A DNA stretch of 7,910 bases. Source: Microcaldota archaeon (GTDB taxonomy: Archaea; Micrarchaeota; Micrarchaeia; Micrarchaeales; CABMGC01). The stretch spans positions 1 through 7,910 of the forward strand of contig DAHVVD010000068.1 in the NCBI GenBank assembly GCA_027328265.1, written 5' to 3'. Positions 1-5,683 of this stretch are shown one piece after another (the stretch's first letter is position 1; the number at the start of each line of letters is the position of its first letter). A model generated the notes under the pieces. The model did not search any database and was not told where the DNA came from. It saw nothing but the letters and a program-made list of their open reading frames with translations. A program made the translations under genes and the position numbers.

Positions 1-5
1 TTCAT
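1..5 (-). CDS. Possible 5' end of a gene downstream of pth2 (only the start codon is inside the window)
   Basis: On the minus strand an ATG lies at positions 5-3. It is preceded at a 6-nt spacing by a strong Shine-Dalgarno sequence, GGAGGG (positions 17-12). The spacing and strength are what an archaeal start would show, and the gene would be co-oriented with pth2, 62 bp downstream of its stop. Nothing of the protein is visible. From general knowledge, truD (tRNA pseudouridine-13 synthase) often follows pth2 in archaea, so it is a candidate, but the sequence here cannot test that. Confidence 0.45.
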
Positions 6-11
6 TCTCTT

Positions 12-17
12 CCCTCC
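12..17 (-). promoter_or_regulatory. Strong Shine-Dalgarno site for the gene at the left edge
   Basis: The minus strand reads GGAGGG here, 6 nt before an ATG at positions 5-3. This is one of the best Shine-Dalgarno matches in the window and is the only reason to propose a gene start at the edge. A TATA-like TTATTATT lies upstream on the same strand (about 46-39), so that gene might have its own promoter rather than relying only on read-through from pth2. Confidence 0.45.
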
Positions 18-67
18 GTATACCTGTGTATTTGCATGAATAATAACCTTCCGCAACCCCAAGCGGA

Positions 68-427
68 TCAGAGGAGTTTGAGCATCGAAGTGATTGGGTT
101 TATCTCGCTTGAGCGCCATGGGCCTATTCCAAGCGCTGTCAATGTACCAGGTGGAAGCTGCGTAAGACCAGCATCGGTGACAAGAGCAGAGGGTATGCCC
201 TTATACTTGAATGCCTCGTGAAACTTCTTGAGCGAGTCCTCATTTTCAACCTTCAAGACTATCTTCTTCTCTCCTGTGTCAAGCCATTCCTTTACCATCT
301 TCTTGTCCTTCTTTTCAGTCTCGAAGTAGCTCATAAGAGAAGCGTGAGCTACCTGAGCAGCTAGCTTTCCAGTTTCCATCTTGAGGTCCTTCCTTACTAT
401 GATGACCTGTTTTATCTCGTCTTCCAT
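68..427 (-). CDS. pth2: Peptidyl-tRNA hydrolase, archaeal/eukaryotic type (Pth2)
   Basis: Pth2 cleaves the ester bond of peptidyl-tRNA released from stalled ribosomes, recycling the tRNA in the cytosol. The 119-residue length is normal for the family. Family motifs are clear: the N-terminal strand KQVIIVRKDLKM (6-17) is followed by GKLAAQVAHAS (20-30), with the conserved Lys21, Gln25 and His28. A conserved Trp lies at 48, EKKIVLKV forms the second strand (53-60), and the signature DAGLTQLPPGT spans 85-95, followed by ALGIGP (98-103). The C terminus ITSMLKLL is also typical. There is no signal peptide. The ATG at 427-425 fits the usual N terminus; the leader lacks a good Shine-Dalgarno site. 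The gene is divergent from priS across 70 bp and probably precedes another gene at the left edge. Confidence 0.96.
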   Translation of the reverse strand: MEDEIKQVIIVRKDLKMETGKLAAQVAHASLMSYFETEKKDKKMVKEWLDTGEKKIVLKVENEDSLKKFHEAFKYKGIPSALVTDAGLTQLPPGTLTALGIGPWRSSEINPITSMLKLL

Positions 428-446
428 GCTACCATTGACATATGAG

Positions 447-454
447 TATATCTA
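447..454 (+). promoter_or_regulatory. Candidate TATA box for priS
   Basis: TATATCTA lies about 48 nt upstream of the priS ATG. A transcription start about 26 nt downstream of its centre (near 476) would leave a short leader that includes the Shine-Dalgarno site at 486-491. The other AT-rich stretch (470-479) would start transcription past the start codon, which does not fit a gene with a good Shine-Dalgarno site. The 70-bp gap therefore probably carries two overlapping, oppositely directed promoters. Confidence 0.35.
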
Positions 455-469
455 TCTAACTTAGCAATC

Positions 470-480
470 TTAATAAATTG
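470..480 (-). promoter_or_regulatory. Candidate TATA box for pth2
   Basis: On the minus strand this stretch reads AATTTATTAAG preceded by the purine-rich AAGAAC, which resembles an archaeal BRE plus TATA box. Counting about 26 nt downstream puts a transcription start near 448, giving a leader of about 20 nt before the pth2 ATG at 427. The same AT-rich stretch is poorly placed for priS on the other strand. This is inferred from sequence resemblance and spacing only. Confidence 0.4.
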
Positions 481-497
481 TTCTTGGAGGGGTTTTC

Positions 498-1655
498 ATG
501 GAGGCAATGACTAAGGAGCAGGTCTTTGTTACAAACCTGATCAGGGAGTATTACAAAGGAGCCAAAGCCATAGGCCCTGACAGGCTTAACTCCAGGGAGT
601 TCGGTGCCGGTACTTTCGAGAGAAAGATAGCTTACAGGCACATGTACTTTCCTAACGAAGGCGAATTCAAGAAGTTCCTTGTGGAAAGGGCTCCGCCTTA
701 TGTTTCTTACTCTGCGGCATACTACAAGAGGCCTGACGCTCGTCCGATGGAGAACAAGGGATGGCTGGGTTCCGAACTTGTCTTCGACCTCGACGTCACC
801 GATATGGACCTTCCATGCCAGATGGTTCACGACCGCGGATGGGTCTGCGAGAGCTGCCTTGAAGGAGTCAAGGAGGAGACTATCAAGCTGGTCGAGGGGT
901 TCCTGATCCCGGATTTTGGCTTTTCCGAGAAGGAGTTTGAGATAAACTTCAGCGGCAACCGAGGCTACCATGTCCACGTCAAGAAGGAGTCGGTGCTGCA
1001 GCTTGACTCTGATGCAAGGAAGGGGATAAGCGATTACATCTCAGGCAGCGGCCTTGAGGTAGAGAGCCTCTTTCCGACAATCTGCCAGAGAGGTGCGAAG
1101 CTCATCGGCCCGAAGATCTCAGACAAGGGTTGGAGGGGCAAGATAGCCAGGAACATGATTACCAACCTTAACCTAGGCATCGACCATCTCATGAGCATGG
1201 GGATAGAGAGGAAAATAGCCAAGAACCTCTACGATAAGCGTGCGCTAGTCGAAATGGGAATAAACAACGGCAACTGGGATATGGTCTACATAAAGAACAA
1301 GGCTGAATTCTGGAAGAAGATACTGGGAAACCAGGCAATCTCGCAGAGCGATAGGATAGACAGGAACGTTACAAAGGACCCGAGCCACCTGATAAGACTT
1401 CCAGAGAGCATACATGGCGAGACCGGCCTCATAGCGAAAAAAGTAGGGTCGCTGTCAGGACTCGAATCCTTCGAGCCTATGAGGGATGCGATCGCGTTCA
1501 GGGGCCAGGAGATCGAGAGCGAGGCTAATTCAAGGTATAAGCTGGTCATGAATGGCGAGGTCTTCGGACCATACTCTAAGGAGAGGGTCAGGTTGCCTGT
1601 ATATGCGGCGTTATACCTATATTTAAAAGGCTTGTCCTCCATATATACCCCCTAA
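498..1655 (+). CDS. priS: DNA primase small (catalytic) subunit PriS
   Basis: PriS is the catalytic subunit of the archaeal/eukaryotic primase. With PriL it makes the primers that start DNA replication. The 385-residue protein shows the family's parts in order. The conserved Y-R-H-M-Y-F block is at 46-51. The metal-binding FDLD (Asp97 and Asp99) follows a W-L-G-S-E-L-V lead-in. A zinc-knuckle pattern is formed by Cys107, His111, Cys117 and Cys120. The nucleotide-binding FSGNRGYHVHV spans 151-161. IDRNVTKD (287-294) carries the third catalytic Asp at 288 and leads into HLIRLPESIHGETGL (297-311). The start is supported by GGAGGGG, 5 nt before the ATG. PriS and PriL are not fused here, as they are in Nanoarchaeum. 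Its last codons carry a TATA-like stretch that may serve eL15. Confidence 0.96.
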   Translation: MEAMTKEQVFVTNLIREYYKGAKAIGPDRLNSREFGAGTFERKIAYRHMYFPNEGEFKKFLVERAPPYVSYSAAYYKRPDARPMENKGWLGSELVFDLDVTDMDLPCQMVHDRGWVCESCLEGVKEETIKLVEGFLIPDFGFSEKEFEINFSGNRGYHVHVKKESVLQLDSDARKGISDYISGSGLEVESLFPTICQRGAKLIGPKISDKGWRGKIARNMITNLNLGIDHLMSMGIERKIAKNLYDKRALVEMGINNGNWDMVYIKNKAEFWKKILGNQAISQSDRIDRNVTKDPSHLIRLPESIHGETGLIAKKVGSLSGLESFEPMRDAIAFRGQEIESEANSRYKLVMNGEVFGPYSKERVRLPVYAALYLYLKGLSSIYTP

Positions 1656-1666
1656 GTCTGCATTCG

Positions 1667-1676
1667 TATTTTATAC
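1667..1676 (+). promoter_or_regulatory. Candidate TATA box for eL15 (leaderless reading)
   Basis: TATTTTATAC lies about 25 nt before the eL15 ATG at 1696, so transcription would begin at or next to the start codon. That would explain why the leader lacks a good Shine-Dalgarno site. Two other AT-rich boxes compete: ATATTTAAAAGG (1619-1630, inside the end of priS) and ATATATACC (1641-1649). Both would give a 25-50 nt leader. The gap clearly holds promoter-like sequence, but which box is used cannot be settled from sequence alone. Confidence 0.4.
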
Positions 1677-1695
1677 GATTCAGAGAGCCGATCAG

Positions 1696-2268
1696 ATGGG
1701 CGCATACAAGTACATCAAAGAGAGCTTCCAGCAGAGCTACAAGGAGCGGAGCGAAGCCATGAAAAACAGGCTCATGCAGTGGAACAGCGAGTCCACGCTA
1801 ATCAGGATAGAAAAGCCCACCAACATAGCTAGGGCACGGGAGATTGGCTACAAGGACAAGCAGGGAGTAGTTATTGTTAGGGCGCGCGTCAGGAAGGGAT
1901 TGAGCAAAAGGGCGAAGCCGCGCGGAGGAAGGAAGCCATCCAAGAGCGGAAGATTCTTCGCGAGGAGGAAGTCGATGCAGTCGATCGCAGAGGACAGGGC
2001 CTCGGCAAGATTCACAAACTGCGAAGTGGTCAATTCATATTACGCCGGAGAAGATGGGAAAAACAGGTACTATGAGGTCATACTGGTAGACAGGGCAAGC
2101 CCTTCAGTCTCTTCGGATCCGATTTATTCGAGAGTCATAGGCATGAAGGGAAGGGCCTTCAGGGGCCTTACGAGTTCAGGAAAGAAGCACAGGGGCCTAG
2201 TAGGAAAAAGCGAAGGCACAGATGTCAGCAGACCTAGTGTGAGGGCGGTGCAGAGAGCCGGATCCTGA
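1696..2268 (+). CDS. rpl15e: Large-subunit ribosomal protein eL15 (L15e)
   Basis: eL15 is a 23S rRNA-binding protein found only in archaeal and eukaryotic large subunits. The 190-residue length is typical. Recognisable blocks are the N terminus MGAYKYIKES, then LMQWNSESTLIRIEKPT (26-42), RAREIGYKDKQGVVIVRARVR (47-67), and the basic loop KRAKPRGGRKPSK (71-83). These are followed by KSMQSIAEDRA (92-102), NSYYAGEDGKNRYYEVILVD (113-132) and RAFRGLTSSGKKHRGL (153-168), which is the classic L15e tail motif. The Arg/Lys richness and lack of any membrane segment fit an rRNA-binding protein. The ATG start matches the conserved family N terminus. It follows priS by 40 bp and precedes the pcc1-like gene by 9 bp, so those two probably share a transcript. 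Confidence 0.97.
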   Translation: MGAYKYIKESFQQSYKERSEAMKNRLMQWNSESTLIRIEKPTNIARAREIGYKDKQGVVIVRARVRKGLSKRAKPRGGRKPSKSGRFFARRKSMQSIAEDRASARFTNCEVVNSYYAGEDGKNRYYEVILVDRASPSVSSDPIYSRVIGMKGRAFRGLTSSGKKHRGLVGKSEGTDVSRPSVRAVQRAGS

Positions 2269-2277
2269 GGTGCAAGC

Positions 2278-2523
2278 ATGCCGAGAGGAGAGATAGTCAT
2301 CGGACTCGGAAGGAACTCGAAGGATTATATTGAAGTCATAGGAAATCTTGCAGAGTACAAGAGGAGCGGCGTAAAGATCTCCGGGAAAGGGAAGGAGATA
2401 AGGGCGGTTGTTGAGGCGAAGGATTCGAAGGCCCTCCTTTCAGCTATGATGGGCCTCCTGAAGAGGCTCACAGTGGCGAATAACGTCGATGAAATGCTCT
2501 CTAGGCAGTCAGGCAAGGTTTAA
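2278..2523 (+). CDS. pcc1: KEOPS complex subunit Pcc1-like protein
   Basis: Pcc1 is the small dimerising subunit of KEOPS, which helps Kae1 place threonylcarbamoyl on A37 of ANN-decoding tRNAs (t6A). The 81-residue length matches archaeal Pcc1 (about 80). The pattern also fits: an N-terminal strand (EIVIGLG, 4-10), a helix, then two paired strands (SGVKISGKG and EIRAVVEAKDS) followed by the ALLSAMMGLLKRL helix (53-65) ending in VANNVDEML. The combination of an A-K-D-S turn, an A-L-x-S-A-M helix and a short V-A-N-N-V tail resembles the A-T-D-S-x-A-L region of Pyrococcus Pcc1 as I remember it. GAGGTG (2267-2272) overlaps the eL15 stop, 5 nt before the ATG, so translation is likely coupled to eL15. 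The family is divergent, so this call is less certain than its neighbours. Confidence 0.75.
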   Translation: MPRGEIVIGLGRNSKDYIEVIGNLAEYKRSGVKISGKGKEIRAVVEAKDSKALLSAMMGLLKRLTVANNVDEMLSRQSGKV

Positions 2524-2526
2524 ATA
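2519..2526 (+). promoter_or_regulatory. Candidate TATA box of the uL3 operon, overlapping the pcc1-like stop codon
   Basis: TTTAAATA matches the archaeal TATA consensus well and overlaps the TAA that ends the pcc1-like gene (2521-2523). About 26 nt downstream of its centre (near 2549) is a plausible start site, leaving a leader of about 12 nt before the uL3 ATG. The 38-bp gap is the largest between 2269 and 7011, which also argues that the long ribosomal-protein operon has its own promoter here, possibly in addition to read-through from eL15. Confidence 0.5.
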
Positions 2527-2561
2527 GATGAAGAAGGAAAATGCTATAGAATCGTGATAGG

Positions 2562-3524
2562 ATGAGAAAAGGCTCTATGGAATTCTGGCCCCACAGGCGG
2601 GCGAAGAAGCAGATGCCCAGGGTGAGGAGCCACGCAAAAGTAGCTGAGCCGAAGTTTCTCGGATTCGTTGCATTCAAGGTAGGCATGACCCACGTGACCA
2701 AGGTTGAGGAGAACGAAGGGCCATCGAAGGGCACTGAGATCTCGAGGCCTGTAACGATAATAGAGGTGCCGAAGGTCAGCATATATGGCATAAGGTTTTA
2801 CAAGAACGGCTATGCCTACAGGGAGATCGCTGGCGAGGTATACGACGCCAACTCTGCGAAGCACGTGGGCATAGAGAAGACGAAGAATACAGACGTTTCA
2901 CAATTCAAGAACAAGATAGGAGAGTATAATGATGTTACTGCCCTCGCCTTCATGGATGCAGAGCCGATCGGGATCGCAAACAAGAGGGTGATGAGGTTCG
3001 AGATACCTGTCGGCGGAAAGGACGCCGCTGAGAAGCTTGGCTTCATAGAGAGTTTCCTGGGCAAGGAGATCAAGATAAACGATTTCATCAAGCCTGGCGA
3101 CTTCATAGACATCACCGCAATAACGAAAGGAAAGGGCTGGGCTGGCGTGATAAAAAGATACAAGGTCGCTAAGCAGTACAGGAAAGCTACTAACAAGATC
3201 AGGCACGTTGGTACACTCGGCCCTTGGCATCCTGCCAAGGTGCAGTTCGGCGTGCCGCAGGCAGGCCACATGGGCTACAACTACCGCACCGAGCTGAACA
3301 AGCTTGTGCTCAAGGTAGGCACGCAGGCCAGCGTCAAAGAGGTCAATGTCAAAGGAGGCTATCTAAATTACGGCCTCGTCAATAATGACTACGCGATGAT
3401 AGAGGGCTCCCTTCCTGGACCCTCGAAGAGGCTTCTCCGCATAAGGAAGTCCATAAGGGCCTTCAGGCAGGCGAAAGAGCCTAAGATAACATACGTCTCG
3501 CTGGAGTCGAAGCAGGGTGCATGA
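2562..3524 (+). CDS. rpl3: Large-subunit ribosomal protein uL3 (L3)
   Basis: uL3 binds 23S rRNA early in large-subunit assembly, and its finger reaches the peptidyl-transferase centre. At 320 residues it has the usual archaeal length. Visible signatures are GSMEFWPHRRAKKQMPRVRS (4-23), GFVAFKVGMTHV (34-45), PVTIIEVP (63-70) and TKGKGWAGVIKR (188-199). The tip motif GPWHPAKV (220-227) carries the Trp222-His223-Pro224 of the tryptophan finger and is followed by VPQAGHMGYNYRTELNK (231-247). The chosen ATG keeps the whole R-x-G-S-M-E-F-W-P N terminus; an in-frame ATG at 2577 would lose it, although AAAAGG precedes that one. The Shine-Dalgarno match for the chosen start is weak (GATAGG abutting the ATG). 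First gene of the compact operon; its TGA is 1 bp before the uL4 ATG. Confidence 0.97.
   Translation: MRKGSMEFWPHRRAKKQMPRVRSHAKVAEPKFLGFVAFKVGMTHVTKVEENEGPSKGTEISRPVTIIEVPKVSIYGIRFYKNGYAYREIAGEVYDANSAKHVGIEKTKNTDVSQFKNKIGEYNDVTALAFMDAEPIGIANKRVMRFEIPVGGKDAAEKLGFIESFLGKEIKINDFIKPGDFIDITAITKGKGWAGVIKRYKVAKQYRKATNKIRHVGTLGPWHPAKVQFGVPQAGHMGYNYRTELNKLVLKVGTQASVKEVNVKGGYLNYGLVNNDYAMIEGSLPGPSKRLLRIRKSIRAFRQAKEPKITYVSLESKQGA
3514..3519 (+). promoter_or_regulatory. Shine-Dalgarno site deciding the uL4 start
   Basis: AGGGTG lies 6 nt before the ATG at 3526, within the last codons of uL3. Its GTG could be read as an in-frame start (3517) that adds M-H-D. It is better explained as part of the ribosome-binding site, because uL4 proteins usually begin directly with the x-V-Y-S-L-D-G segment. 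Confidence 0.6.
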
Positions 3525-3525
3525 T

Positions 3526-4311
3526 ATGAACGCCGATGTTTATTCGCTTGATGGGAGCAAGAAGGAGAGCATGAGCCTTCCAGAAGTCTTTTCCTCGGAG
3601 TACAGGGCCGACCTTGTGATGCGCGCGCTCCTAAGCGAGCGGAGCGAGAGATACCAGCCGCAGGGACATTATATCCTGGCGGGAATGCAGACCACAGCGG
3701 TCTACGTAGGCAAATACGACGGTTACAGGAGAGGCAGGCACATGGGAATCGCGATGAGGCCAAGGCAGAAGCTCGGAGGAGGCGCGATGGGAGACGTAAG
3801 AAGGATACCTTCCAGCGTCAAGGGAAAGAGGGCTCATCCGCACAAGATAGAAAAGAGACTGCTCGAGAGGATAAACAAGAGAGAATACCTGAAAGCAATA
3901 GAGTCTGCGATAGCAGGCTGCACAAAAACAGATCTGATTAAAAAGGGGCACAAAGTGGAAAAGAGCCTACCGATAATAGTCGACGACTCGATAGAGAAGT
4001 TAAAGAAGACGAAGGACCTTGCAAAGGCACTTGGTGTCCTTGGCTTCGGAAAGGACCTTGAGATATCGCACTCCGCCAGGCCGCTTACAGGCAGAGGCTC
4101 GCGCTCGAGGAAGTTCAGGAAGAGCGTCTTGATAGTAGTCAAGGATGCAAGTGATGTCAGGAAGGCTGGCAGGAACATGGCAGGCGTTGACGTGGTAGGC
4201 ATAAACAATCTTTCTGTCGAGGAACTCGCGCCTGGAGGAAACCTCAGGCCGACAATCTGGAGCAAGGCTGCAGTAGCAGGAATAGAGAATGCATTAAAAG
4301 AGAGGAAATGA
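3526..4311 (+). CDS. rpl4: Large-subunit ribosomal protein uL4 (L4, archaeal L4/L1e type)
   Basis: uL4 is an assembly-initiating 23S rRNA-binding protein whose long internal loop lines the exit tunnel. The 261-residue length is normal for the archaeal form. The N terminus ADVYSLDGS (3-11) is followed by LPEVFSSEYRADLVMRAL (18-35). The basic loop carries KLGGGAMGDVRRIPSS (82-97) and GKRAHPHKIEK (100-110), then ERINKREYLKAIESAIAG (114-131). The C-terminal part contains ARPLTGRGSRSRKFRKSVLIV (184-204) and the conserved GGNLRPTIWS (237-246). The start at 3526 rests on the Shine-Dalgarno site at 3514-3519 and the family N terminus; a GTG nine bases earlier is the alternative. It lies 1 bp from uL3 and 1 bp from uL23, so translation is probably coupled on both sides. 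Confidence 0.96.
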   Translation: MNADVYSLDGSKKESMSLPEVFSSEYRADLVMRALLSERSERYQPQGHYILAGMQTTAVYVGKYDGYRRGRHMGIAMRPRQKLGGGAMGDVRRIPSSVKGKRAHPHKIEKRLLERINKREYLKAIESAIAGCTKTDLIKKGHKVEKSLPIIVDDSIEKLKKTKDLAKALGVLGFGKDLEISHSARPLTGRGSRSRKFRKSVLIVVKDASDVRKAGRNMAGVDVVGINNLSVEELAPGGNLRPTIWSKAAVAGIENALKERK

Positions 4312-4312
4312 T

Positions 4313-4564
4313 ATGTCAGTACTTATGTATCCGATAGCAACAGAGAAGGCGCTCAACATGGTTGAGACCCAGAACACGATAACGTATGTGGTGGATCTCA
4401 GGGCCGACAAGAAGAAGATCAAGGGAGAGTTCGAGAAGGTATTCAACGTTAAGGTAGCGAGAGTAAACATAGCTATAGAGCCCTACAATGAGAAGCGGGC
4501 CTACATACGGCTGGAGAAGGAATCGTCTGCGCCTGACGTAGCGAAGAAATTGAAATTGGTATGA
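4313..4564 (+). CDS. rpl23: Large-subunit ribosomal protein uL23 (L23)
   Basis: uL23 sits at the exit-tunnel rim, where it is the docking site for SRP and nascent-chain factors. The 83-residue length matches compact archaeal uL23, which lacks the tunnel-penetrating extension of bacterial L23. Diagnostic blocks are YPIATEKAL (6-14), NTITYVVDLRADKKKIKGEFEKVFNVKVARVN (21-52), and the closing strand KRAYIRLEKE (61-70) followed by APDVAKKLKLV. GAGG at 4302-4305 precedes the ATG by 7 nt, and the start is only 1 bp after the uL4 stop. Nothing is unusual. Confidence 0.96.
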   Translation: MSVLMYPIATEKALNMVETQNTITYVVDLRADKKKIKGEFEKVFNVKVARVNIAIEPYNEKRAYIRLEKESSAPDVAKKLKLV

Positions 4565-4572
4565 TGGTTTAA

Positions 4573-5292
4573 ATGGGAAAGAGACTCAAGCAGCAGCGCA
4601 GAGGAAAGGGAAGCAACGCTTACACCAAGCCGCCGCTCAGCCAGAAGGCTGATGTCGTCTTCAGGGATGAGAAGCTTTCGAAGAAGGTTGTGGGAGAGGT
4701 AGTCGATTTCGTTGACGATCCCGGCCACACAGGTCCGCTGATGGTTGTGAGGTACGACGACTTCACCGAATCAGTATTGCTAGCGCCTGAGGGAATAAAG
4801 ATAGGCGACAGAATACAGGAGGGAGTGGGAGCAGAATATACGCTTGGAAGCATACTCACATTGGGCAGCATACCTGACGGAATGCCGGTCTATAACATAG
4901 AGTCAAAACCTGGCGATGGAGGGAAATTCGCAAGGAACGCAGGAGCATACGCGACGATAGTCGCGCACACCCAGGGCATGGTCAGCGTCTCTATGCCATC
5001 GAAGCAGGTGGTGGACCTCAGCGGCGATTGCAGGGCAGGGATAGGAGCAGTGGCAGGCGGAGGGGCGACGACAAAGCCGCTCATGAAGGCAGGGAAGAAC
5101 TTCTACAGAATGCATGCGCTCAACAAGAGATGGCCGCTCAACCGCGGAGTCAAGATGAACCCTGTCGATCACCCATTCGGAGGCAAGCAGCACCACAAGG
5201 GAGCATCGAGCATGACCTCGAGGAATGCGCCTCCAGGAAGGAAGGTCGGCCACATTGCTGCAAGCAGAGTTGGAAGGAAGAAGAGAGGCTGA
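4573..5292 (+). CDS. rpl2: Large-subunit ribosomal protein uL2 (L2)
   Basis: uL2 is a core 23S rRNA-binding protein close to the peptidyl-transferase centre, needed for subunit association. At 239 residues it is of the usual archaeal length. Signatures are MGKRLKQQRRGKGS (1-14), the OB-like region GEVVDFVDDPGHTGPLMVVRY (41-61), and IPDGMPVYNIESKPGDGGKFARNAGAYATIV (100-130), which carries the G-x-x-x-x-N-I-E and R-x-A-G motifs. Near the C terminus KRWPLNRGVKMNPVDHPFGG (185-204) contains His200, which aligns with the conserved histidine of the bacterial V-D-H-P motif. The tail is short and basic. The start fits the family N terminus, but the 8-bp leader from uL23 has only a poor Shine-Dalgarno match, so reinitiation after uL23 is likely. 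The TTTAAAT just before the ATG is not positioned to be its promoter. Confidence 0.97.
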   Translation: MGKRLKQQRRGKGSNAYTKPPLSQKADVVFRDEKLSKKVVGEVVDFVDDPGHTGPLMVVRYDDFTESVLLAPEGIKIGDRIQEGVGAEYTLGSILTLGSIPDGMPVYNIESKPGDGGKFARNAGAYATIVAHTQGMVSVSMPSKQVVDLSGDCRAGIGAVAGGGATTKPLMKAGKNFYRMHALNKRWPLNRGVKMNPVDHPFGGKQHHKGASSMTSRNAPPGRKVGHIAASRVGRKKRG

Positions 5293-5296
5293 ATGA

Positions 5297-5683
5297 ATGG
5301 CAAGGATTTACACTTTTAGAGGCAAGACAATCGAGGAGCTCCAGAAGCTCGACATGAACGAGTTCGCAAAGATGCTCGAGTCAAGGCAGAGGAGGGCAAT
5401 AAGGAGGATGGGCGTTGACTACAAAGACCTGATAAAGAAGGCTGAAAAATACAAGGCAAAAGGAAAGACAGTCAAGACGCACATACGCGAGGCTGTCATA
5501 CTGCCTAGCTGGGTAGGGATGAATTTCGCGGTGCACAACGGCAAGGAATTCAAGGAGATGAAGATAGAGCAGGAGATGCTAGGCCACAGGCTGGGCGAGT
5601 TCTCCTTCTCAACTAAGAGGGTCTTGCACTCTGCCCCTGGAATAAGGGCAACAAGAGGAAGCAAGTTCCTAGCGGTGAAATAA
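5297..5683 (+). CDS. rps19: Small-subunit ribosomal protein uS19 (S19)
   Basis: uS19 lies in the head of the 30S subunit next to uS13, near the A-site tRNA. The 128-residue protein is slightly on the short side for archaea but complete. Visible parts are the N terminus MARIYTFRGKTIEELQKL, the basic segment SRQRRAIRRM (29-38), and THIREAVILPSWVGM (61-75). The core motif is VHNGKEFKEMKIEQEMLGHRLGEFSFSTKRV (79-109), and the typical archaeal tail RATRGSKFLAVK closes the protein. GAGAGG (5283-5288) gives a Shine-Dalgarno site with 8-nt spacing to ATG 5297; an out-of-frame ATG at 5293 can be ignored. The gap to uL2 is 4 bp and to uL22 zero. Confidence 0.97.
   Translation: MARIYTFRGKTIEELQKLDMNEFAKMLESRQRRAIRRMGVDYKDLIKKAEKYKAKGKTVKTHIREAVILPSWVGMNFAVHNGKEFKEMKIEQEMLGHRLGEFSFSTKRVLHSAPGIRATRGSKFLAVK

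Noticed and set aside
36..221. Plus-strand frame of 61 residues at the left end
   Set aside because: It is antisense to pth2, whose family motifs are unambiguous.
456..977. 173-residue minus-strand open frame inside priS
   Set aside because: It lies wholly antisense to a confidently identified primase, has no family features or ribosome-binding site, and is a by-product of the codon use of priS.
1681..2260. Ten-base direct repeat CAGAGAGCCG at 1681-1690 and 2251-2260, flanking eL15
   Set aside because: Ten-base matches are expected many times by chance in a window of this size; the second copy is ordinary eL15 coding sequence and there are no signs of a mobile element.
4568..4574. TTTAAAT directly before the uL2 ATG, similar to the box before uL3
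   Set aside because: A promoter here would start transcription about 25 bases inside uL2. The stretch is just the 8-bp gap plus start codon.
5028..5357. 109-residue plus-strand frame across the uL2/uS19 junction
   Set aside because: It overlaps two certain ribosomal genes in another frame and its composition is the frame-shifted image of uL2; no recognisable domain.
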